Shown in pieces: positions 44,663 to 51,294 of a stretch of 64,000 bases of DNA. Position 1 is the first letter of the stretch. The number at the start of each line of letters is the position of its first letter. The DNA is taken from positions 434,001 to 498,000 of the forward strand of contig NZ_CP029426.2 in NCBI RefSeq assembly GCF_002266435.3, given 5' to 3'. The position numbers were made by a program, and so were the translations under genes. This stretch comes from Bradyrhizobium amphicarpaeae. GTDB taxonomy: Bacteria; Pseudomonadota; Alphaproteobacteria; Rhizobiales; Xanthobacteraceae. Under the pieces are notes generated by a model. The model searched no databases, was not told the DNA's origin, and worked only from the letters and a program-made list of their open reading frames with translations.

Positions 44663-45235
44663 TTATCTCGGTGAATTCTCGCGAGATTGTCCTTTGCGTC
44701 CGAAATGGTTGTCCCCCTTGCTGTCTCCGCCAGCACGTCGCGTACGCCATCCGTCTAGTGACAATGGGCCTGCGCCACTGATCGCAAGGCTGATCAGACC
44801 GGCAAGATAGAGCAGGATGTGCTCGTAACCGACCGGGCCGAACTTCACTCCGTCCGGAGAAATGCCCGCAAGCTTGACGGAGAAAAAGCCGTAAGGGAGA
44901 TGGACCGTGAAGAGCGCGGTCAGCAACACGACCGACAACGGCACGCTAGCCGCTGCGACAAACGCGCCGGACAGAACGCAAAGGCCACCAATCAGCTCGG
45001 TTGCCGTGGTAGCCCAGGCAAAGAACAGCGGGAAGGGCACGTTGATAGCGTGCAGAAACGTCGCGAAGCTCTCGGGGCCGCGGCTCAGCTTCGCCCAGCC
45101 ATGGACGATGAAGCCATAGCCCAAGACGAGACGAAGCGGCCATGCGCTCCAGCCGGAAAGATTGCCGGCCAGTTTCGCCCAGCCCGCGACGGAAAAGGCG
45201 GGACGGTCCGATGACAATGCACTCATGAGGTTCAT
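44663..45235 (-). CDS. DoxX-family membrane protein
   Basis: DoxX-type proteins are four-helix membrane proteins linked to thiol or redox stress. RLVLGYGFIVHGWAKLSRG is the family start. Further TM segments are at AWATTATELIGGLCVLSGAF, SVPLSVVLLTALFTVHL and HILLYLAGLISLAIS. The C-terminal 30 residues are basic and hydrophilic. AAGGATCAGG precedes ATG 45235. A CTTAAG-N5-CTTAAG box lies 42 bp upstream, so it probably has its own promoter controlled by the upstream two-component system, besides readthrough from the NrsF gene. Confidence 0.85.
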   Translation of the reverse strand: MNLMSALSSDRPAFSVAGWAKLAGNLSGWSAWPLRLVLGYGFIVHGWAKLSRGPESFATFLHAINVPFPLFFAWATTATELIGGLCVLSGAFVAAASVPLSVVLLTALFTVHLPYGFFSVKLAGISPDGVKFGPVGYEHILLYLAGLISLAISGAGPLSLDGWRTRRAGGDSKGDNHFGRKGQSRENSPR

Positions 45236-45276
45236 CCTGATCCTTGTGGTCGAGTGCGCAGCGATCGCCGTAGCCG

Positions 45277-45293
45277 CTTAAGTGGATCTTAAG
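45277..45293 (-). promoter_or_regulatory. PmrA/QseB-like operator upstream of doxX
   Basis: CTTAAG-TGGAT-CTTAAG (45277-45293) is a direct repeat of two hexamers with 5-bp spacing, matching the PmrA-box format (YTTAAK-N5-YTTAAK). It sits 42 bp before the doxX ATG. An identical-format site lies in front of the regulator gene. Confidence 0.7.
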
Positions 45294-45306
45294 GACAATT
45301 CCTTCG

Positions 45307-45942
45307 TCACCAGGTGAGAAAGCAGCGGCCACCGAGATAGCCGGCCGCCACGACGATTGACATCGCGAGCGGATACCAGGTGATCACGAACAGCGGACTG
45401 TCATCGAAGCAGTTGAGCGCATAGAACGTTGCGGCGATTGCGCTCGCGGCGAGGCCGGCGACTGCACCGGTCAATCCCGAATCGCGCGGGGCGCCGTCCC
45501 GCAGCAAGACGAGGAAGCACGTCAGCGGAGCCAGAGCCAAAAGCGGGATCAGCGTCATGCAGTTGACCGAGTTCGAACCGATCAGGCGGACCATCCACAA
45601 TGAGCTGGGCACCAAATCGAGCTCGAAAGCTGTCGCCGCAAGCAACAGAAACAGCGGCACTACGAGAATGCCGAGCCGGCCTAGCCCCCACATTGCAGGC
45701 GCCGTCAACCGGTAGGCCAGCGTCGTAGCCGGCACCGCCAGCGAGAGCGTAACCACGAATTTGAACAGAAATCGCCAGGTCTCGGCAGCGACCGCAATGT
45801 CCGGCCTGGGCCCGATCGCGGCAAAGAAGATTATGGCGTCGAAAGCGACGGCCGAGGCGGTGGTGTAGACGAAGGCGCGAAGGAAGGAGCGCCGCGGCGC
45901 GTTATCCGCCGCCAATGCCTTGATGAGTTGGTCCGTCTTCAT
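45307..45942 (-). CDS. nrsF: NrsF-family (DUF1109) predicted anti-sigma membrane protein
   Basis: NrsF proteins are six-helix membrane proteins that hold ECF sigma factors (SigF type) inactive. The 211 residues start MKTDQLIKALAADNAPRRSFL and have six TM helices. Two cysteines of the kind used in NrsF signalling are seen in NSVNCMTLIPLLALAPLTCF and in ALNCFDDSPLF. AGGAG lies 9 nt before ATG 45942. No sigma gene is present in the window, which is unusual. It lies 34 bp after the histidine kinase and is probably in its operon. Confidence 0.8.
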   Translation of the reverse strand: MKTDQLIKALAADNAPRRSFLRAFVYTTASAVAFDAIIFFAAIGPRPDIAVAAETWRFLFKFVVTLSLAVPATTLAYRLTAPAMWGLGRLGILVVPLFLLLAATAFELDLVPSSLWMVRLIGSNSVNCMTLIPLLALAPLTCFLVLLRDGAPRDSGLTGAVAGLAASAIAATFYALNCFDDSPLFVITWYPLAMSIVVAAGYLGGRCFLTW

Positions 45943-45976
45943 CGCCTCATGCTCCTGCGATGTGCGAGCTCCTGTC

Positions 45977-47374
45977 TCACGATGTCCTCGTCGCAAAACG
46001 AAGGACCGGGCCTGATCGCCGAGCCTGAGCGGGCGTCTTGTCAGAAGGCAACGGCCAGACGATCTCGGCGCGCAGTCCGCTTCGGTCGCCGCGGTTGAAG
46101 AGGTCGAGTCTTGCGCCGTTTGCACGCAGCGCGAGCTCGACGATTGACAGCCCCAGCCCACTGCCCCTGGGGCGCTTGAGCCGGCCGCGGAAGAAGCGGC
46201 GTGTGACGAGTTTCAGTTCGTCCGGCGGGATGCCGGGGCCTTCGTCCTCGACGGCGATCACGATGGCGTCGGGGTTCCTGTCGACGCACCAACGCACGAG
46301 GCCGGAGTCGGAGGTGTGTTCTACCGCGTTCTCATGCAGATTGCGTAACGCGAGCACAAGCAGCGCGGCATTCGCCGTCACTGTCGTCTCGCGCAACGCT
46401 GGTTCGATCTCCACGCGGACGCGATCATGGCCGGGGACGGCGTCGACGATCTCCTCGATGGCGCCGCCGAGATTGACGGCGGCGTCTGGTGGCGCATTGT
46501 GGCAGGCGTCGAGATCCGCCATCGCCAGCAATTGCCGAACGAGGCGAGTGGTGCGGTCGACCGCAACCAGGATCTGTCGCAGCGCCCGCTCGCGCACCGC
46601 CTGATCACTCGTGCCAATCGCGATTTGCGTCTGGGTCTGCAGGCCTGCCAGCGGCGTGCGCAACTCGTGGGCCGCAAACGCCGTGATCTCGCGCTCATGT
46701 CGTCGCGCGCTCTCGACTTTCTCGAACAGCGCGTTGAGTGCGGCCGTCATCGGCAGGATCTCGGCCGGGGCCCGGTCCGCCTGCACCGGGCTCATGTCAT
46801 CCGCGTCGCGGATCTGAAGTTCGCGCGCAAGCGTGCGCAGCGGCCGCAAGCCGCTGGTGAGGCTGGACCAGATCAGGAAACCGAGCAGCGGAACGATCAG
46901 CAGCGTCGGAGCGAGGAGCCCCTTGATGATGCCAGCGACCAGATGCTCGCGAATGCCGAGGCGGTCGCCGACCAGCACGCGGATGCCCTTGTCGGCATCC
47001 TCGACGGTGAAGACGCGCCAGCTCTCGCCGTCGATTTCGCGTTGGGAGAAGCCGCTTTCGGTGTCGCTGAGTCTCGAGCGCGGCGCCCCGCGCGACCGCG
47101 CGACCAGGCGGCCGTCGAGCGACCATATCTGGCAGGAAAGCTGGCGCTCGTAGATCGGAATTCCTGGAAGTGCGTCGCGGCTTGTCTCAGGGGTTGTGAC
47201 GCCCTTGGTGGGCACGAGCGAAGCCACCATGCGCGCAGCTTCCTGGAGCCGGGCGTCGAGCACACCTTCAACCTCGTGCTTTGTGCCGACATAGATCCAG
47301 CCGATGGCGAACAGCCAGATCACGCCTGTGGCCGCCACCAGGATCAAGAAGAGCCTCATCCGCAGCGACATCAT
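45977..47374 (-). CDS. Sensor histidine kinase, QseC/PmrB-like
   Basis: This membrane kinase of 465 aa has TM helices at about 8-28 and 152-175, with a periplasmic sensor between them that contains a single Cys (RQLSCQIWSLDGRL). HAMP follows, then HisKA with phospho-His in FAAHELRTPLAGLQ, and an ATPase with NLHENAVEHT, EDEGPGIPPDEL and GSGLGLSIVELAL. ATG 47374 overlaps the regulator stop (ATGA). It is expected to phosphorylate the OmpR-type regulator encoded upstream. The signal may relate to envelope redox state, judged from its neighbours. Confidence 0.9.
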   Translation of the reverse strand: MMSLRMRLFLILVAATGVIWLFAIGWIYVGTKHEVEGVLDARLQEAARMVASLVPTKGVTTPETSRDALPGIPIYERQLSCQIWSLDGRLVARSRGAPRSRLSDTESGFSQREIDGESWRVFTVEDADKGIRVLVGDRLGIREHLVAGIIKGLLAPTLLIVPLLGFLIWSSLTSGLRPLRTLARELQIRDADDMSPVQADRAPAEILPMTAALNALFEKVESARRHEREITAFAAHELRTPLAGLQTQTQIAIGTSDQAVRERALRQILVAVDRTTRLVRQLLAMADLDACHNAPPDAAVNLGGAIEEIVDAVPGHDRVRVEIEPALRETTVTANAALLVLALRNLHENAVEHTSDSGLVRWCVDRNPDAIVIAVEDEGPGIPPDELKLVTRRFFRGRLKRPRGSGLGLSIVELALRANGARLDLFNRGDRSGLRAEIVWPLPSDKTPAQARRSGPVLRFATRTS

Positions 47375-48036
47375 GATGCGCTCACCCGGATGCGATAGCC
47401 GATGCCGCGCACAGTCTCGATCGCCTGTCGTCCGAGCTTGGCGCGCAGCTTGTGGATGTGGACCTCGACAGCATTGCTCTCGATCTCCTCTTGCCAACCG
47501 TAGAGGCTGGCCTCCAGCGCGTCCTTGGAGCGCAGCACGCCTGGCCGCTCCATCAGCGCTTGCAGCACGGCGAATTCGCGCCGCGACAGCCCGACCCTCT
47601 CGCCACGTACGGCCGCCGACATGGTGGCGGGATCAAGCACGATGCCGTTGCATGACAACAGCGGCGACGCCCGCCCATTTTGACGCCGACAGATGGCGCG
47701 CAGCCGCGCGCCGAGTTCATCCAGGTCGAACGGCTTGCCGAGATAGTCGTCCGCCCCCGCGTCGAGGCCCTTGACGCGATCGGCGATTTCGTCGAGTGCG
47801 GTTAGCAGGAGCACCGGCGTGCGGTCGCCGGCCGCCCGTATGTCGGCGAGCAGATCGAGCCCAGCCCCGTCCGGGAGCATCAGGTCGAGAACGAGAGCAT
47901 CGAACTCGCTGCTTGCCAGCGCAGCACGTCCGTCCGCGCAGCTCGCCACCACGTCGGCCGTAGCGCCGAACATGCCGAGCCCGGTCCGCAAACCGTCGGA
48001 CAGGACGGGATCATCTTCGACGACGAGAATGCGCAT
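47371..48036 (-). CDS. OmpR-family response regulator, QseB/PmrA-like
   Basis: The receiver (1-115) has ILVVEDDPVLSD, phospho-acceptor Asp in LVLDLMLPDGAG and LGKPFDLDEL. The winged helix (about 125-220) has LSRREFAVLQALMERPG, SNAVEVHIHKLRAKLG and TVRGIGYRI. AGAGGA is 8 nt before ATG 48036. A PmrA-like box lies 38 bp upstream and is shared with the divergent dsbD promoter, so it probably autoregulates and controls dsbD, and through the second box doxX. Confidence 0.92.
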   Translation of the reverse strand: MRILVVEDDPVLSDGLRTGLGMFGATADVVASCADGRAALASSEFDALVLDLMLPDGAGLDLLADIRAAGDRTPVLLLTALDEIADRVKGLDAGADDYLGKPFDLDELGARLRAICRRQNGRASPLLSCNGIVLDPATMSAAVRGERVGLSRREFAVLQALMERPGVLRSKDALEASLYGWQEEIESNAVEVHIHKLRAKLGRQAIETVRGIGYRIRVSAS

Positions 48037-48073
48037 GGCTTTGTCCTCTGACTTCAAGCCGTCGCCCTGCAGC

Positions 48074-48090
48074 CTTAAGGCTGGCTTAAG
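48074..48090. promoter_or_regulatory. PmrA/QseB-like operator between the regulator and dsbD
   Basis: CTTAAG-GCTGG-CTTAAG (48074-48090), two hexamers 5 bp apart, lies in the 97-bp divergent region, 38 bp from the regulator ATG and 44 bp from the dsbD ATG. Because CTTAAG is itself palindromic, the site can serve both directions. Confidence 0.72.
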
Positions 48091-48133
48091 GTGTGCTCCC
48101 CAGATCGGCGTTCGCAATCAAGCGAGGCCTTTC

Positions 48134-49933
48134 ATGTCTTACGTGCGGACGATCTTGTTTGTTACCTTTCTGCTTCAGGCCTTTGGGCTCGGCGCGGCCG
48201 CGGCGGGCCCAAAACCGCCCGACGAGGCCTTCCGATTCGATGTCACACAAGGTGAAGAGGAAGGCGTCGAGCTCTTCTGGTCGATCGAACCGGGATACTA
48301 TCTTTATCGCGACAGGATCACGGCAAGCCTCGGCGGCAAGCCGCTCAAGATCGCGACGACACGGGGCGAGACCAAGGACGATCCAACCTTCGGACCGACC
48401 GAGGTCTATCACCATGAGGCGACCGCCCTTATCGATGCGCTGCCCGAGACCGGCGAGCTTCGCGTCACCTATCAGGGCTGCGGCGAGAACACGATCTGCT
48501 ATCCTCCGATCACCAAGGTTGTCGACCTAGCAACGTTGATCGTTCGCGATGCCGACGACAGAGAGGACGGGATGCGCTCGCTGTCCTCGTCGGCGGCCGA
48601 GGAGCCGACTCCGACGGTTCCGGGTGAAGAGCCGCCTAACGGTGCGACCACACCCGATCTAGGCGGCAGCCTCGTTTCGACCTTTTTTGCCTTTCTCGGT
48701 TTCGGAGTGCTGCTCGCCTTTACGCCGTGCGTTCTTCCCATGGTACCGATTCTGTCGGGGATGCTGACGCGCTCAGCGGAGAAGCTGTCGCCGGGGCGGG
48801 GCTTTCTGCTGTCCGCGGCCTATGTGCTCGCGATGGCGGGCGCCTATGGCGTGCTCGGTATTTTCGCCGCCTGGTTCGGGGGAAACCTTCAGGCGATCCT
48901 GCAGACTCCGATTGCCGTCGGCCTGATGAGCCTCATGTTCGTCATGTTGGCTCTCTCGATGTTCGGATTCTATCAACTGCAGGTGCCGCATGCGTGGAGC
49001 GCGCGGTTGACGGTCGGACCGGACCGCGCAGGATCGATCGGTGGGGCCGCGCTGCTCGGCTTCACCTCGGCTCTGATCGTCGGTCCCTGCGTGACGCCGC
49101 CGCTGGCCGCGGCACTGGTCTATATCGCGCAGAGCGGAAATGCGATGCGAGGCTCGGCGGCACTGTTCGCTCTCGGCCTCGGCATGGGTCTACCGTTGCT
49201 GGCGTTCGGAACGTTCGGGGCGACGGCTCTGCCGAAGTCCGGGCCTTGGCTGGTCCGTATCAAGCAGGCGTTCGGTATCGTCTTCATCGGCGTCGCCATC
49301 TGGATGATGTCACGGATCCTGGCGCTGTCCTCGATCGCGTTCGCGTGGGGCGCGTTTGCTGTCGGCATCGCCCTGTGGCTTGGCTGGCCGGAAGCCGGCC
49401 AGACACGGCGGCATTGGCGACGCGTGGCGTCCGTGGCGGCGGCCGGTGCGCTCGCGATCTATGGTGGGCTTTTGACCATTGGCGGCATTGCCGGCTGGTA
49501 TGCCCCTCTGCAACCATTCGCTTGGGCGGGCGTGACCCTGCCGATCGCCGCGCCAGGGCTGGAATCCGACAGCTTTCAGACAGTAACCAATGAGCACGAT
49601 CTCGACACGGCTATCGCGGCCGCCGGTGCGGAGGGCCGCCCAGTCCTGATCGACTTTTCGGCCGCGTGGTGCACCGAGTGCCGGTTGATGGAGCGTGCCG
49701 TCTTCGCGGATGAGGCCGTGCGCCAGCGGTTGAGGGCGCTGCGTCTGATCCGGGCCGACATGACCCGGTACGACCTTGCGAGCAAGAAACTCATGGAACG
49801 GTTCTCGGTCGTCGGACCTCCAACGCTGGTCTTTCTCAATGCCATGGGGCGGGAAGTCGACGGCACCAGAACTGTCGGTACAACCGCAGTGCACGATTTC
49901 CTGGACAAGATCGCCGTAGCCGAGCGCGGCTAA
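48134..49933 (+). CDS. dsbD: Thiol:disulfide interchange protein DsbD
   Basis: DsbD carries electrons from cytoplasmic thioredoxin to periplasmic thiol proteins. A signal peptide (to about 24) is followed by the DsbD-alpha domain (about 28-140) with cysteines in YQGCGENTICYPP. Next is an eight-helix membrane domain with AFTPCVLPMVPI and VGPCVTPPLAAAL. The C-terminal thioredoxin domain carries WCTECRLMERAVF. All six expected functional cysteines are present. ATG 48134 starts the signal peptide. It heads an operon with a dsbA-like gene and an L,D-transpeptidase, under a PmrA-like box. Confidence 0.93.
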   Translation: MSYVRTILFVTFLLQAFGLGAAAAGPKPPDEAFRFDVTQGEEEGVELFWSIEPGYYLYRDRITASLGGKPLKIATTRGETKDDPTFGPTEVYHHEATALIDALPETGELRVTYQGCGENTICYPPITKVVDLATLIVRDADDREDGMRSLSSSAAEEPTPTVPGEEPPNGATTPDLGGSLVSTFFAFLGFGVLLAFTPCVLPMVPILSGMLTRSAEKLSPGRGFLLSAAYVLAMAGAYGVLGIFAAWFGGNLQAILQTPIAVGLMSLMFVMLALSMFGFYQLQVPHAWSARLTVGPDRAGSIGGAALLGFTSALIVGPCVTPPLAAALVYIAQSGNAMRGSAALFALGLGMGLPLLAFGTFGATALPKSGPWLVRIKQAFGIVFIGVAIWMMSRILALSSIAFAWGAFAVGIALWLGWPEAGQTRRHWRRVASVAAAGALAIYGGLLTIGGIAGWYAPLQPFAWAGVTLPIAAPGLESDSFQTVTNEHDLDTAIAAAGAEGRPVLIDFSAAWCTECRLMERAVFADEAVRQRLRALRLIRADMTRYDLASKKLMERFSVVGPPTLVFLNAMGREVDGTRTVGTTAVHDFLDKIAVAERG

Positions 49934-49956
49934 CGCAACACTCCCTGGAGCAACAC

Positions 49957-50601
49957 ATGAACAAAGCAGTCTCCCGCTCGACCTTCCTGCGCCTCGCCGG
50001 AGCCGCCGCGCTGCTGCTCACCAAGACCCTCGCGCACAGCGCCGAGAACGAAATCACAAGCGAGATGATCCTTGCCGATCCCGAGGCCCCGACAGCGGGC
50101 AACCCTGAAGGCGATCTCACGATCGTGGACTTCTTCGACTACAATTGCCCGTTCTGCAAGGATGCCGCCGTTCATCTCGAGCGCCTGGTGAAAGCCGACG
50201 GAAGGATAAGGCTCGTCTACAAGGATTGGCCGGTCTTGGCCCCGAGCTCGATCGTCGGGGCCAAGCTCGCGCTTGGGGCGAGATACCAGGACAAATATCT
50301 CGTCGCGCATCACGCCTTGATGAGCGTCCCCGGCTACGGGATCTCGCAGCAGCAGATGATCGACGCCGTGCGTAAGTCGGGCGTCGACATGAACCGCCTC
50401 GATGTCGATATCAAGGCAAATGACGCCAAGATCACCGGTCTGCTCAAGCGAAACCTGGCAATCGCCGATGCGGTCGGCTTCCAGGGAACGCCGGGCTTTC
50501 TCATCGGGCCCTACAAGGTCAACCAGGCGCTCACTTACGAAGGTTTCCAGCACGCCGTGGCCGACGCCCGCGCCAGGCAAGCCGGTCAGAAGGCCGGTTG
50601 A
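49957..50601 (+). CDS. DsbA-family periplasmic thiol oxidoreductase
   Basis: A signal peptide (to about 28, LAHSA) precedes a thioredoxin fold with FFDYNCPFCKDAAVHL, the CPFC active site, and the cis-Pro loop GFQGTPGFLIG. The fold is of the BdbD/ScsC/Com1 style rather than E. coli DsbA. It starts 23 bp after dsbD (GGAG upstream), so reduction by DsbD is plausible, making it an isomerase or reductase rather than an oxidase. Confidence 0.9.
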   Translation: MNKAVSRSTFLRLAGAAALLLTKTLAHSAENEITSEMILADPEAPTAGNPEGDLTIVDFFDYNCPFCKDAAVHLERLVKADGRIRLVYKDWPVLAPSSIVGAKLALGARYQDKYLVAHHALMSVPGYGISQQQMIDAVRKSGVDMNRLDVDIKANDAKITGLLKRNLAIADAVGFQGTPGFLIGPYKVNQALTYEGFQHAVADARARQAGQKAG

Positions 50602-50629
50602 CCGGCATCCAATTAGGGAAAGCCCGCTC

Positions 50630-51283
50630 ATGTTCGCCCATCTTCAGAATGCAGCCAGGACGCTATTCCTGGCGGCCACACTTCCCCTGACCGTGGCAGG
50701 ATGCGTCACGACCGATGCGGCTGGCCTTGACGGACGCCAGTTGGCCGGCGCGGCGCATTACGCGGCGATCGCGTCGGAGAAGTCCCGGGTCGATGCGATC
50801 GACGTGTCGGTGGTCGACCCGCGCTTTCTGCGCCAGGTCGTCGTTTACCGCACGAGGGAACCTCCTGGGACCATCGTAGTCGATCCGCATAATCGCTTAC
50901 TCTATCTCGTCGAGGAAGGCGGCAAGGCCGTTCGCTACGGGGTCGGGGTCGGTCGCGCCGGCCTTGAATTCACGGGCACGGCGAACATCCAGCTCAAGCG
51001 GGAGTGGCCGCACTGGACGCCGACGGTGGCCATGATCGCACGCGAGCCGAAGCGCTACGCCAGATGGGCGCGCGGTATGGAGGGCGGAGAGGGAAACCCG
51101 CTCGGCGCGCGTGCGCTCTATTTGTTCAAGGGCGGACGAGATACCCGCTATCGCATCCATGGCACGACCGAGCCGCAGTCGATCGGCAAGGCGGTCTCGT
51201 CCGGATGCATCCGCATGATGAACCAGGATATCATCGATCTCTATGGGCGGGTGCCCCTGCACACGAAAGTCGTGGTGCTTTAG
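50630..51283 (+). CDS. Lipoprotein L,D-transpeptidase (YkuD domain)
   Basis: This enzyme cross-links peptidoglycan or attaches proteins to it. The N-terminus has a lipobox (LPLTVAGC). The YkuD domain (about 80-217) has IVVDPHNRLLYLVEEGGKA and the active site YRIHGTTEPQSIGK then VSSGCIRMMNQD, with catalytic Cys and His. ATG 50630 starts 28 bp after the dsbA-like gene. The catalytic Cys must stay reduced, which gives a reason for cotranscription with dsbD and the dsbA-like reductase. Confidence 0.92.
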   Translation: MFAHLQNAARTLFLAATLPLTVAGCVTTDAAGLDGRQLAGAAHYAAIASEKSRVDAIDVSVVDPRFLRQVVVYRTREPPGTIVVDPHNRLLYLVEEGGKAVRYGVGVGRAGLEFTGTANIQLKREWPHWTPTVAMIAREPKRYARWARGMEGGEGNPLGARALYLFKGGRDTRYRIHGTTEPQSIGKAVSSGCIRMMNQDIIDLYGRVPLHTKVVVL

Positions 51284-51294
51284 GGGGCCTTGCC

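Noticed and set aside
45307..51283. Copper or silver resistance (Scs-type) locus
   Set aside because: DsbD- and DsbA-like genes resemble Scs systems, but no copper-binding ScsA-like protein, copper pump or CXXC-rich sensor is present. The evidence supports only a redox/envelope role.
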